Assembly (NCBI RefSeq): GCF_900188115.1
Contig: NZ_FZNW01000002.1
Location: forward strand, 186,001-250,000
Source of the DNA: Haloechinothrix alba
GTDB lineage: Bacteria; Actinomycetota; Actinomycetes; Mycobacteriales; Pseudonocardiaceae
Reading direction: 5' to 3'
Length of the DNA stretch: 64,000 nt
Within the stretch, counting starts at the first letter, position 1; the number at the start of each line of letters is the position of its first letter. Positions 1 to 8,796 of the stretch are shown piece after piece. The notes below the pieces were generated by a model. It was not told the origin of the DNA. It was given only the letters and a program-made list of their open reading frames with translations, and did no database searches. The position numbers and the translations under genes are program-made.

Positions 1-44
1 AGCTCGACGCGCGGGAACAGCACTAGGGGCACCGCGCGGGGGCG

Positions 45-210
45 TCACTCCTCGGCGCGCGCGGCGAGTACAGCAGTGTTCATCCAGCCGCCGCATGGCT
101 TACCAGCCGGACCTCATTCCTCGGCACGCGCGGCGAGTACAGCAGTGTTGATCCAGCCGCCGCGGGACTACCAGCGCGGCGTCACTCCTCGGCACGCGCG
201 GCGAGTACAG
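45..210. repeat. Tandem duplication of the rsmI 3' end (2 full units plus parent copy)
   Basis: Three near-identical copies begin at 45, 114 and 182 (spacing 69 and 68 bp). Each carries, on the minus strand, the last codons of rsmI (encoding AVLAARAEE or a close variant) and a stop codon. The copy at 182 is the true gene end. The two outer copies lie just 3' of the stop and also share about 20 bp of sequence (around 80-104 and 149-163) that is not in rsmI. This looks like local duplication past the gene end; no open gene runs through them. Confidence 0.85.
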
Positions 211-1036
211 CTGCGTACAAGGCGTTCTTCGAGGCACCGTACTCGGCGGCGACCGCGGCGGCTGCCGTCTTGAGACGCTCGCCCCGCTCGGTGCGCTGCC
301 GCACGACCGCGACGAGCTCCGCGAGGTCCGGCTCCCTGGCGACCGCCCCGGCCAGCACGACCGTGACCTCGCCGCGCACGCCCTCGGCCGCCCATTCAGC
401 CAACTCGGCAAGGCTGCCGCGGCGCACCTCCTCGTACGGTTTGGTCAGCTCACGGCACACCGCCGCCCGCCGCTGCGCACCCAACACCCGTACCGCATCC
501 GTGAGCGTGCTCGCCACCCGATGCGGGGACTCGAAGAACACCGCCGTGCGCGGCTCGTCGCGTAGCCCGCTGAGGAAACGTTCCCGCTCCCCCGGCTTGC
601 GCGGGGCGAACCCCTCGAAACAGAAGCGGTCCGGAGGGAACCCCGACAGCGCCAACGCGGTGGTAACAGCGGACGGGCCCGGCAGGCACGTCACCGGAAG
701 CTCCTCGTCCACACACGCCGACACCATGCGGTATCCGGGATCCGAGACGCTGGGCATACCCGCGTCGGTGACCAGCAGCACCGTCTCGCCCGCCCGAACC
801 GCCTCGACCAGGGCGGGAATGCGCGCTGCCTCCACGGCGTCGTAGAAGCTCACCACCCTGCCGCGCGGCGTGACCCCGAGCGCGGTTGCCAGCGAGCGGG
901 TCCTGCGGGTGTCCTCAGAGGCCACGACATCGGCGGAGGCCAGCGACTCGACCAGCCGGGGCGAGGCGTCTCGCGAGTCGCCGAGGGGCGTCGCGGCCAG
1001 CACGAGCCGCCCGACGCTCTGGTGATCTGTCGACAT
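182..1036 (-). CDS. rsmI: 16S rRNA (cytidine-1402-2'-O)-methyltransferase RsmI
   Basis: SAM-dependent enzyme that 2'-O-methylates C1402 of 16S rRNA in the decoding centre. The 284-residue product has the family N-terminus (LVLAATPLGD), then EDTRRTRSLA, SFYDA and the LVTDAGMPSVSDPGYR block typical of the tetrapyrrole-methylase fold, and PGPSAVTTALALSG. Length is normal for RsmI. I chose the ATG at 1036 because GAAGGGA sits four bases upstream; an in-frame GTG at 1054 has no ribosome site. It diverges from the protein mannosyltransferase gene, the same arrangement as Rv1003/Rv1002c in Mycobacterium tuberculosis. Tandem copies of its 3' end follow the stop codon. Confidence 0.95.
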   Translation of the reverse strand: MSTDHQSVGRLVLAATPLGDSRDASPRLVESLASADVVASEDTRRTRSLATALGVTPRGRVVSFYDAVEAARIPALVEAVRAGETVLLVTDAGMPSVSDPGYRMVSACVDEELPVTCLPGPSAVTTALALSGFPPDRFCFEGFAPRKPGERERFLSGLRDEPRTAVFFESPHRVASTLTDAVRVLGAQRRAAVCRELTKPYEEVRRGSLAELAEWAAEGVRGEVTVVLAGAVAREPDLAELVAVVRQRTERGERLKTAAAAVAAEYGASKNALYAAVLAARAEE

Positions 1037-1252
1037 GTTTCCCTTCGTCCCCACGCGGAACCGGCCACGACGCTACCGCTGTCACTCCTCGAGCTCTGGT
1101 CCGGCCGCCGGAAGAACGCCCCGCCGACCGGCATGTGTACGGGCCTCCCGGGCTCCGGCCGCGCACCGGCGCCGCATAGCATTGTCCCTCGTGCCGGTGC
1201 TTATCGCGATGCGCGTGCGAACGCGGTCGGTCGTCACGATGCGGGGCGCCTC

Positions 1253-2839
1253 ATGAGCGTGCAGCATTCGTCGAGCGCACCGCTGCCCGAAGCCACTGAC
1301 ACGCGCTCGCGGCACGCGCACCGCCGTGCCGAACCCTCCGACCGGGAGCTCGCCCTGCTCGGCAGGCCGATGCCGCTGGACGGGGCACGCAGCTGGATCG
1401 TCACGCTGGTGATCACCGGCATCGCGGCCGTCGTGCGACTGTGGAACCTCGGGTCACCCACCGATGGCGGGACGCCGGTCTTCGACGAGAAGCATTACGT
1501 CCCCCAGGCGTGGCAGATGCTGCGCAACGGCGGGTACGAGGATAACTACGGGTTCACGCTGATCGTGCACCCACCACTCGGCAAACACCTGATCGCGCTG
1601 GGTGAATGGCTGTTCGGCTACACGGCGTGGGGCTGGCGGTTCAGCGCCGCGATCGCCGGCGTGCTCATCGTCCTGCTGATCATCCGCATCACCCGCAGGC
1701 TGACCCGCTCGACGTTCCTTGCGGCAGCCGCCGGCGTACTGGCCATCACCGACGGTGTGCTGCACCTGCAGTCCCGGATGGGGATGCTGGACATCTTCCT
1801 GGTGCTGTTCGTGCTGGCGGCGTTCGGTTGCCTCGTGCGCGACCGCGAGCAGGTGCGCCAGCGGCTCGCCGAGGCCGTGCGCGACGGCTGGATCGGCACG
1901 TCGGCGTACGGCCCGCGCCTCGGCGTGCGCTGGTGGCGCATCGGCGCGGGGGTGAGCCTCGGCCTGGCCTGCGCGGTCAAGTGGTCCGGCCTGTACTTCG
2001 TGGTCGCCGTCGGGCTGCTTGTGCTGATCTTCGACTACACGGCCCGGCGCACGGCCGGGGTCGAGCGCCCGCTGCGCGCGGTCCTGCGGCTGGACCTCGT
2101 ACCGGCGGCGCTGGCCGTCGGTGTCGTATCCGTGCTGGTGTACCTGGGTAGCTGGTGGGCATGGCTGCGCAGCGAGACTGCGACCGACCGCCACTACGCG
2201 GAGATCAACCAGGTGGACCAGGGCGCGTTCGGGTTCGTCCCGGACGCGCTGCACTCGCTGTGGTACTACACCTTCGAGATACTGCAGTTCCACAGCACCC
2301 TGGAGACCCCGGACGGCGACCCGCACCCGTGGGAGTCGAAGCCGTGGACCTGGCCGATGGGGCTGCGCCCCATGCTCTACTACTACGACTCCGGCTCCGG
2401 GGTCACCGGATGTGGCCAGGACGAGTGCGTCGAGGCCACCATGCTGATCGGCACGCCGGCGCTGTGGTGGCTGGCGATCCCGCTGCTTGCCTGGGCGTTG
2501 TGGCGGGCGCTGCTGCGCTTCGACTGGCGCTACGGCGTCGTGCTCGTCGGCTACCTGGCCGGTTTCCTGCCGTGGTTCGCCAACATCGACAGGCAGATGT
2601 ACTTCTTCTACGCGGCGCCGATGGCACCGTTCCTGGTCATCGGTCTCGCCATGGCACTGGGGCATGTGCTGGGGCGAGCCAGCAGCGGCCACGAACGCCG
2701 CGCCACCGGGCTGCTCGCGGTGTCGCTCTACATCGGCCTGGCCGTGGCGAACTTCGTGTGGCTGTGGCCGGTACTCAACGGTGAACCGATCACCTCACAG
2801 CAGTGGGACGCCCGGCTGTGGCTGCCGTCGTGGAAGTGA
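1253..2839 (+). CDS. pmt: Polyprenyl-phosphate-mannose--protein O-mannosyltransferase (GT39)
   Basis: Integral membrane GT-C enzyme that moves mannose from polyprenyl-phosphate-mannose to Ser/Thr of proteins exported by Sec. The 528-residue product starts with a charged cytoplasmic tail, a first membrane segment near residue 45 and the PMT signature region with FDEKHYVPQAW, where the DE pair is the expected catalytic acid. About ten further hydrophobic segments follow, with the C-terminal IDRQMYFFYAAPMAPF block typical of actinobacterial Pmt. The ATG at 1253 is preferred: upstream in-frame codons read into GC-rich non-conserved sequence overlapping rsmI. The neighbour is rsmI, divergent, with about 215 bp between starts. 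The many exported lipoproteins and Mce proteins in this window are plausible substrates, but that is inference. Confidence 0.93.
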   Translation: MSVQHSSSAPLPEATDTRSRHAHRRAEPSDRELALLGRPMPLDGARSWIVTLVITGIAAVVRLWNLGSPTDGGTPVFDEKHYVPQAWQMLRNGGYEDNYGFTLIVHPPLGKHLIALGEWLFGYTAWGWRFSAAIAGVLIVLLIIRITRRLTRSTFLAAAAGVLAITDGVLHLQSRMGMLDIFLVLFVLAAFGCLVRDREQVRQRLAEAVRDGWIGTSAYGPRLGVRWWRIGAGVSLGLACAVKWSGLYFVVAVGLLVLIFDYTARRTAGVERPLRAVLRLDLVPAALAVGVVSVLVYLGSWWAWLRSETATDRHYAEINQVDQGAFGFVPDALHSLWYYTFEILQFHSTLETPDGDPHPWESKPWTWPMGLRPMLYYYDSGSGVTGCGQDECVEATMLIGTPALWWLAIPLLAWALWRALLRFDWRYGVVLVGYLAGFLPWFANIDRQMYFFYAAPMAPFLVIGLAMALGHVLGRASSGHERRATGLLAVSLYIGLAVANFVWLWPVLNGEPITSQQWDARLWLPSWK

Positions 2840-3129
2840 GCGAACTCACCGCTGCCGGAACGCTTCGCCACCACGACCGCACGTGCAGACGGGACGAAGC
2901 GGGTTTAGGCTTCCCTGTGGCACAACGAGGCGTATCGGTATGCCGGGTCGCCCACGCCCGCGTCGGGCTCACGTCGCCGGCGGGGAGTACGCGACGGCGG
3001 CGCCCGGCGAGCCGGCCGCGGTGCGCGGCCCGGCAGGCGGGTGAGCCGGCCGGACGGACAACCACGAGGTGAAGGAGTTGCAGGAGTGCGTGCGCCAGTC
3101 ACGCTGACCATGCCGGGGTTCTCCTCTCC

Positions 3130-4536
3130 ATGAGTAGCCTCGACGCCAACCGTCCCGGCTCGCGGCGGGACAGGCGGGTGCGGTCCGTCCTCCGGAAGCC
3201 ACTTCCGGTGGCCGGTCACCCTGCCCGCACGGTGATGGGCGGGTTCGCCGTCGCCGTCGCCATCGGCACCGTGCTGCTCATGCTGCCGGTCGCCAGCGAG
3301 GACGGGACCTCGGCCGGGTTCGTGACCGCACTGTTCACCGCGACCTCGGCGGTGTGCATCACAGGGCTCATCGTCGTGGACACCGGCGCGTACTGGTCGA
3401 CGTTCGGCGACGTCGTGATCCTCGGGCTCATCCAGATCGGCGGGATCGGCATCATGACCGCGGCCTCGGTCCTTGTCCTGCTGGTGTCCCGCCGGTTCGG
3501 GCTGCGCATGCAGCTGTCCGCGCAGCGCGAGACGAAGAGCCTGCAGCTGGGTGAGGTCCGCGACGTCGCGAGCGGCATCATCAAGGTCAGCCTCCTTGTC
3601 GAGACCGTCGTGGCGGTGCTGTTCACCGGGCGGCTACTCGTCGCCTACGACTACACCGCGGGCGAGGCCGTCTACTTCGGTGTCTTCCACGGGGTCTCCG
3701 CGTTCAACAACGCCGGCTTCTCGCTCTACTCCGACAGCATGGCCCGGTTCGTCGCCGACCCGTGGATCTCGTTGCCGGTCATCATCGCGGTGATCCTCGG
3801 CGGGCTCGGCTTCCCGGTCATCTTCGAGGTGGCACGCAGGCTACGCCGCCGCAGGGCACACCGCTGGTCGATTCACACGAAGATCACCCTGATCACCTCG
3901 GGCGTGTTGCTGGCAGCCGGGTTCGCCTTCATCACAGCCGCCGAGTGGAACAACGAGAACACCATGGCCCCACTCGGGTTCGGCGGCAAGCTGCTTGCCG
4001 GGTTGTTCGCGGCCACCATGCCGCGCTCGTCCGGGTTCAGCAGCGTCGAGACCGGCGACATGACCGGGCCCAGCCTGCTGGTGACCGATGTACTGATGTT
4101 CATCGGCGGCGGCAGCGCGAGTACCGGGGCCGGGATCAAGGTCACCACCTTCGCGCTGCTGGCCTTCGTCATCCTCGCCGAGATCCGTGGCGAGCCCACC
4201 GTGCACGTGATGGGGCGCAGGCTGGCGGCAGCCGTGCAGCGCCAGGCGCTCACCATCGCGCTGCTGACCGTGGCGCTGGTCATGCTCACCACGATCACCA
4301 TGCTCACCGCATCCCGCTTCGCCCTGGACGAGGTGCTGTTCGAGGCGATCTCCGCGGTGTGCAACGTCGGCCTGTCCACCGGCATCACCGCCGACCTACC
4401 GCCGGGGATACACATCATGATGTCCGTGCTGATGTTCATCGGCCGGCTCGGACCGATCACGCTGGCCACCGCGCTCGCACTCCGCGACCGGCCCCGCAAG
4501 TACGAACTACCCGAGGAGCGACCCATCGTTGGCTAA
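3130..4536 (+). CDS. ktrB: Trk/Ktr potassium uptake protein, membrane subunit
   Basis: Ion-conducting subunit of a Ktr/Trk-type K+ uptake system. The 468-residue protein has the four-fold pore-loop architecture: P-loops such as TATSAVCITGLIVVDTG (first repeat), SAFNNAGFSLY (second), RSSGFSSVETGDM (third) and SAVCNVGLSTGI (fourth), each between hydrophobic segments. The start at 3130 is the first ATG in frame and has only a weak ribosome site; a Lys/Arg-rich N-terminus precedes the first membrane helix at about residue 36. It overlaps the regulatory subunit gene by 8 bp, so the two are translationally coupled. The 290 bp upstream hold no feature I can name. Confidence 0.94.
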   Translation: MSSLDANRPGSRRDRRVRSVLRKPLPVAGHPARTVMGGFAVAVAIGTVLLMLPVASEDGTSAGFVTALFTATSAVCITGLIVVDTGAYWSTFGDVVILGLIQIGGIGIMTAASVLVLLVSRRFGLRMQLSAQRETKSLQLGEVRDVASGIIKVSLLVETVVAVLFTGRLLVAYDYTAGEAVYFGVFHGVSAFNNAGFSLYSDSMARFVADPWISLPVIIAVILGGLGFPVIFEVARRLRRRRAHRWSIHTKITLITSGVLLAAGFAFITAAEWNNENTMAPLGFGGKLLAGLFAATMPRSSGFSSVETGDMTGPSLLVTDVLMFIGGGSASTGAGIKVTTFALLAFVILAEIRGEPTVHVMGRRLAAAVQRQALTIALLTVALVMLTTITMLTASRFALDEVLFEAISAVCNVGLSTGITADLPPGIHIMMSVLMFIGRLGPITLATALALRDRPRKYELPEERPIVG

Positions 4537-5197
4537 GAACAGCAGCACAGGAAGCCGTGCAGTGATCATCGGACTCGGGCGGTTCGGCGGATCACTCGCG
4601 CTCGAGCTCGTCCGGCAGAAGACCGACGTCCTGGCGATCGACTCCAGCCCCAAGCTCATCGACCAGTACAGCGAGGAGGTCACGCACGCCGCGGTGGCCG
4701 ACTCCACCGACCCGGACGCGCTGCGCCAGCTCGGTGTACACCGCTTCAAACGCGCCGTCGTCTCGATCGGCGCGGACCTGGAAGCCAGCATCCTCACCAC
4801 CTCGCTGCTCGCGGACTTCGGCATCCCCAACATCTGGGCGAAGGCACTGTCCCGCCAGCACGCGCGGATCCTGGAGCGGGTCGGTGCGCATCATGTGGTG
4901 CTTCCGGAGCACGACATGGGTGAGCGCGTGGCGCACCTTGTGATGGGGCGCATGCTCGACTACATCGAGTTCGAGGACGACTACGCGCTGGTGAAGACGG
5001 TCGCACCGGCCGAGGCGGTGGGACGCCCGCTCGGGGAGAGCCAGCTGCGCTCCAAGTACGGGGTGACCGTGGTGAGCATCAAACGCCGCGGCGAGGGTTT
5101 CACCTACGCCACGGCCGAGACCGTCGTGCGGCGAGGAGACCTGCTCATCGTTGCGGGCAAGTCCGCCGAGACCGAGAAGTTCGCCGAGCTCACCTAG
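4529..5197 (+). CDS. ktrA: Ktr/Trk potassium uptake regulatory subunit (RCK domain)
   Basis: Cytoplasmic nucleotide-binding ring subunit that gates KtrB. The 222-residue protein has an N-terminal Rossmann RCK_N domain (VIIGLGRFGGSLAL, then a conserved acidic residue at the end of strand 2 in VLAIDSS) and a C-terminal RCK_C domain from about residue 135 (RPLGESQLRSKYGVTVVSIKR). It starts at a TTG inside the end of ktrB; no ATG or GTG nearby would give the complete glycine motif. Length is normal for KtrA. The stop codon lies inside an 8-bp hairpin shared with the convergent kinase gene. Confidence 0.93.
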   Translation: MAKNSSTGSRAVIIGLGRFGGSLALELVRQKTDVLAIDSSPKLIDQYSEEVTHAAVADSTDPDALRQLGVHRFKRAVVSIGADLEASILTTSLLADFGIPNIWAKALSRQHARILERVGAHHVVLPEHDMGERVAHLVMGRMLDYIEFEDDYALVKTVAPAEAVGRPLGESQLRSKYGVTVVSIKRRGEGFTYATAETVVRRGDLLIVAGKSAETEKFAELT

Positions 5198-5203
5198 CTC
5201 GGC
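5183..5203. terminator. Hairpin between convergent ktrA and kinase genes
   Basis: GCCGAGCT (5183-5190), a 5-nt loop, and AGCTCGGC (5196-5203) form a perfect 8-bp stem across the ktrA stop codon. The two genes converge with only 6 bp between their stops, so a bidirectional terminator is the natural reading. There is no U-tract, as is common in actinobacteria. Confidence 0.5.
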
Positions 5204-6889
5204 TCACTCCTCCCTCGGCTGGATGCGCGTGCTGCCCTGCCGGGGTGCGCCCTGTGGCAGCACGCGCGTCACCGGCCCCTGCGCCGATGCGCCTGCCCGC
5301 GCCAGCCACCCGTCGACCTCGCGCACCACTTCCCGCAGGCTGGGTCGGTTCCGCGGGTCCGGGTCGAGCGCCCGAGCGAGCAGGGCGGCGTGCGCGCTAC
5401 GCTCCGGCAGCTCGGAGGGCGCCTCCGCGCGCGCTGCCGCCGAGAGCGCGGCCATCGCGGTTTCCCGGACACCGCGCGGGGGCTTGCCGGTCAGCGCGTA
5501 GCTGACGGTGGCGGCGAGCTGCCAGGCGTCCGAGGCAGGCGAGGCGGGCTCACCCGCTGCGACCTCGGGGGCGGTGTAGTCCGGGGTGCCGATCATCATG
5601 CCGGTCGCGGTCATCGAGGCGTCACCCTTGCTGCGCGCGATGCCGAAGTCGATCAGGTGGGGACTGCCGGACGGGTCGACGATCACGTTGGACGGTTTGA
5701 CGTCGCGGTGCAGCACATGCTTGTCGTGCGCGGCGAGCAACGCCGCGGCCAGGGTCGACCACAGCCGGGCAGCCCGGACGTCGTCCACCGGCCCGTCCTC
5801 GTCGACCGAGAAGGACAGCGGGCTGCCGTCGAGGTACTCCATCACCAGCGCGAGCCCGTCGTGCTCCTCGGCGAGGTCGTAGACGCGCACGCAACTGGGG
5901 TGGTCTACCGCGGCGAGCGCACGGGCCTCCCGCTGCATACGCTCCACCGTCTCGTGGTCCGGGTTGTGCGCGATCTTCAGCGCGACGGTACGGCCGAGCT
6001 GGCTGTCCTGCGCCTGCCAGACGGTACCGAACCCGCCGTGCCCCAGCTTGCGCATCCGCCTGTACCGGCCGCCTCCCTGGTGCGCCGCGGCAGGCGCCAT
6101 CGCGGTCGCGACGGCGGTCGGCTGGTGACCGCGGGGCCGTTCCGGCTCCGGCCGTGACGGCGGGGGTGGTGGGTGCGGCGACTGCTCGCTGCGCCGCACG
6201 GCCTTGCGGCTCGGCGGTCCGACCATCGACACCGGAGCCAGCCCCAACACGCTCACCACGAGGAGGCCGATCCACGCATGCATCGCGGTGTTGGCGCTGA
6301 TCCCCGCTGTGAACACGACAAGGGCGAGGAAGGGGACCCAGAACAGCCGGGCGGGCCATGCAGGGCCCCTGCGGAACGCGAGGCGAGCGTGCAGCATGAC
6401 GACCAGCAGGATGAGCAACGGCAGCCCCACGACGCCGCCGAGGTGCACCACGTACATCAGCCCCTCACCCGCCTGCGGGAGCACCGTCTCGTACACGGTG
6501 CGGCCGCCGCCCAGGTAGGTGCTCTGGTCACCGATGAATCCGCAATAGGTCGTGTTGAGGTTGGCGACCTGGGTCTCATCCAGCGCCGCGCTGCCACCGG
6601 CGAACACCGTGCGGTACGTATCGGAGATCGCGATCAGCAGCATCCACGGAACCACGAGCACGCACAGCACGCTGATACCGCCGAAGACTCCGAGCGTCAC
6701 CGCGTTGTACCGGTTCGCCGTGAACCGGCGGATCACCGCGATCACGAACGCCGCGAGTACGGGGAACAGCCCGATGAGCGCACCGGCCGTGCTGGTGGCG
6801 TAGACCCAGTCGCCAGGGCACACGCCAGGGCTGAAGACCTGGTAGGCCCAGGAAAGCAAGCTACCTGCGAGCTCTGCGAACACGTCCAC
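5204..6889 (-). CDS. Membrane Ser/Thr protein kinase with N-terminal membrane domain
   Basis: The C-terminal half (about residues 285-545 of 561) is a complete Hanks-type kinase: glycine loop GHGGFGTV, invariant Lys in ALKIA, catalytic loop HRDVKPSN, DFG in LIDFGIA, and activation-loop GTPDYTAPE. The N-terminal 210 residues hold about five hydrophobic segments, followed by a Pro-rich linker. This is the reverse of the PknB plan, where the kinase is N-terminal and cytoplasmic, followed by one membrane helix and external PASTA domains. No PASTA or other extracellular sensor is visible, so sensing may lie in the membrane part. The GTG at 6889 has GGGGAG well placed; the GTG at 6904 lacks a site. 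Substrate is unknown; the nearest neighbour is the K+ uptake operon, convergent. Confidence 0.88.
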   Translation of the reverse strand: MDVFAELAGSLLSWAYQVFSPGVCPGDWVYATSTAGALIGLFPVLAAFVIAVIRRFTANRYNAVTLGVFGGISVLCVLVVPWMLLIAISDTYRTVFAGGSAALDETQVANLNTTYCGFIGDQSTYLGGGRTVYETVLPQAGEGLMYVVHLGGVVGLPLLILLVVMLHARLAFRRGPAWPARLFWVPFLALVVFTAGISANTAMHAWIGLLVVSVLGLAPVSMVGPPSRKAVRRSEQSPHPPPPPSRPEPERPRGHQPTAVATAMAPAAAHQGGGRYRRMRKLGHGGFGTVWQAQDSQLGRTVALKIAHNPDHETVERMQREARALAAVDHPSCVRVYDLAEEHDGLALVMEYLDGSPLSFSVDEDGPVDDVRAARLWSTLAAALLAAHDKHVLHRDVKPSNVIVDPSGSPHLIDFGIARSKGDASMTATGMMIGTPDYTAPEVAAGEPASPASDAWQLAATVSYALTGKPPRGVRETAMAALSAAARAEAPSELPERSAHAALLARALDPDPRNRPSLREVVREVDGWLARAGASAQGPVTRVLPQGAPRQGSTRIQPREE

Positions 6890-7062
6890 TCGTGCTCCCC
6901 TCACGGTTTACCTCACTGTCCAACAACAGTACGTTGCCGTCCGCGTGGTGCTACCCGGGCACGCCCACTTAGAGTGAGGAGCTGACCCGCTCGCGTCGGT
7001 CGACCGGACCCGGGCGGAACCAACCGGAATCCCACGCCACGCCGAGCAGGAAAGAGGCCGTG

Positions 7063-8694
7063 ATGCCACTCGCCCGCAGCCTCGCGATCGTCGCCGCGCT
7101 GCTGCTCGCGGGATGCACCGGCGGCGACGACGCACAACCGGACGAGACCGGTACCGCGCCCACACAGGAGCAGCCCATGCCACTGGAGGAACTTCCCGAG
7201 GACACACCCGCGCTCGGCGAGATCATCCCCGCCCCGGTGCGGGCGACCGGCGACGAGAGCAGCAACTTCGAGCTGACCGCACAGACCCGGATCCGGCTGG
7301 ACAGCGACGGCTCCGGAGCGCGCCGGGCCGCCGAGTACCTCGTCGACCTGCTGGAACCCGCCACCGGTTTCGCACTCCCTGTGATCGACGGCGGGGACGC
7401 GCGGCCCGGGCGGGAGATCGTGCTGCGCGACGGAAAGCAGCTGCCCGAAGACCTTCCCGAGGGCGGGTACGCCCTGGAGGTCACGGCGGGCGGGATCTCG
7501 CTGGCTGCCGACTCGGCCGACGGGTTCTTCTCCGGCGTGCAGACCCTGCGGCAGCAACTTCCCGCCGATATCGAGGCGAACGAACGCGTGGACCGCACGT
7601 GGGGCGTCGCGGGTGGCCGGATCGTGGATCATCCCCGGTTCGGTTACCGGTCGGCGATGCTCGACATCGCGCGGCATTTCTTCGAGCCCGAGGTGGTCAA
7701 ACGCCATATCGACCGCCTGGCGCAGTACAAGATCAACCATCTGCACCTGCACCTGTCGGACGACCAGGGGTGGCGGATCGAGATCGAGGGCTGGCCGAAG
7801 CTGACCGAGATCGGCGCCGCCACCGAGGTGGGGGGTGGCCCAGGGGGTTACTACACCCAGGAGGAGTACCGGGACATCGTGACCTACGCGGCCGACCGCG
7901 GCATCACGATCGTGCCCGAGATCGACATGCCGGGGCACACGAACGCGGCCCTGATCTCCTACCCCGAGCTCAACTGTGACGGGTCGAGACCGGAACCCTA
8001 CACCGGCACCCACGTCGGGTTCTCCTCGCTGTGCATCGACTCGGAACGGACGTACGAGTTCGTCAGCGACGTGATCTCCCAGGTCGCCGAGCTGACTCCC
8101 GGCGAGTACCTGCACGTCGGCGGAGACGAGGCGGAGGTGACCGGCGAAGCCGACTACGCGCGGTTCTTCGAACGGGTGCTACCGATGGTAACGGAGGCGG
8201 GTAAGCGTCCGGTCGGCTGGCACGAGTACGGCCAGGTGGACCTTCCCGAACCCGCGATCGTGCAGTACTGGCGGATCGAGAGCGAGCATCCCGACACGAC
8301 AGCGTCGGCCGAGAACGGGAACTCGATCATCATGTCCCCGGCGAACAAGTCGTATCTGGACATGAAGTACAACGACGGCGACCCGTGGGGCAACGACTGG
8401 GCCGGGGCTGTCGACGTGCGCGCCGCCTACGAGTGGGATCCGGCCCGGTTCCTCACCGGCGTCGGCGAGTCGGCCGTCCACGGCGTGGAAACCGCACTCT
8501 GGACCGAACTGGTCGAGTCGGAGAGCGATATCGAACGCATGATGTTCCCGCGGCTCCAGGCGCTCGCCGAAGTCGGCTGGACCCCGCAGCAGGACAGGGA
8601 CTGGGAGAGCTTCCAGCGCAGGCTCGCGATGCAGGCGGAGCGGATGGACAACCAGGGTATCGACTACCACCCCACACCGGGGGTGAGCTGGTAA
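7063..8694 (+). CDS. Beta-N-acetylhexosaminidase lipoprotein (GH20)
   Basis: Exported glycosidase removing terminal GlcNAc/GalNAc from chitooligosaccharides, muropeptides or glycans. The 543-residue protein begins with a lipoprotein signal (lipobox LLLAGC, Cys near residue 18), an acidic linker, then a GH20b-like domain (about 60-185) and the GH20 barrel (about 190-530). HLHLSDDQGWRIEI and LHVGGDEAEV are present; the adjacent Asp-Glu near residue 355 are the expected catalytic pair for substrate-assisted hydrolysis. ATG 7063 is preferred to GTG 7060 on spacing from AGAGG. It stands alone, converging on the LuxR-type gene. Confidence 0.92.
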   Translation: MPLARSLAIVAALLLAGCTGGDDAQPDETGTAPTQEQPMPLEELPEDTPALGEIIPAPVRATGDESSNFELTAQTRIRLDSDGSGARRAAEYLVDLLEPATGFALPVIDGGDARPGREIVLRDGKQLPEDLPEGGYALEVTAGGISLAADSADGFFSGVQTLRQQLPADIEANERVDRTWGVAGGRIVDHPRFGYRSAMLDIARHFFEPEVVKRHIDRLAQYKINHLHLHLSDDQGWRIEIEGWPKLTEIGAATEVGGGPGGYYTQEEYRDIVTYAADRGITIVPEIDMPGHTNAALISYPELNCDGSRPEPYTGTHVGFSSLCIDSERTYEFVSDVISQVAELTPGEYLHVGGDEAEVTGEADYARFFERVLPMVTEAGKRPVGWHEYGQVDLPEPAIVQYWRIESEHPDTTASAENGNSIIMSPANKSYLDMKYNDGDPWGNDWAGAVDVRAAYEWDPARFLTGVGESAVHGVETALWTELVESESDIERMMFPRLQALAEVGWTPQQDRDWESFQRRLAMQAERMDNQGIDYHPTPGVSW

Positions 8695-8796
8695 CGCCGG
8701 ACGGGAGCCGCGCGGGACGGTCGGCGGCCCGCCTGCCGTACACGGTCCCGCCCCGGTGCCAGCGGGCCGGCGGGCGCGCGGCGAGCGACGTGGACG

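Noticed and set aside
1454-2692. 412-codon open frame antisense to the protein mannosyltransferase gene
   Set aside because: GC-rich genes leave long open frames on the other strand. This one is low-complexity His/Gln/Arg/Pro, has no ribosome site and lies wholly over a clear conserved gene. The same applies to the 486-codon frame antisense at 21104-22564, the 496-codon frame at 18940-20430 and the 668-codon frame at 29989-31995.
2840-3129. Possible c-di-AMP (ydaO-type) riboswitch before ktrB
   Set aside because: K+ uptake genes often carry one, and the gap length would suit it, but I could not find the conserved core or the expected pairing. A covariance-model search would settle it.
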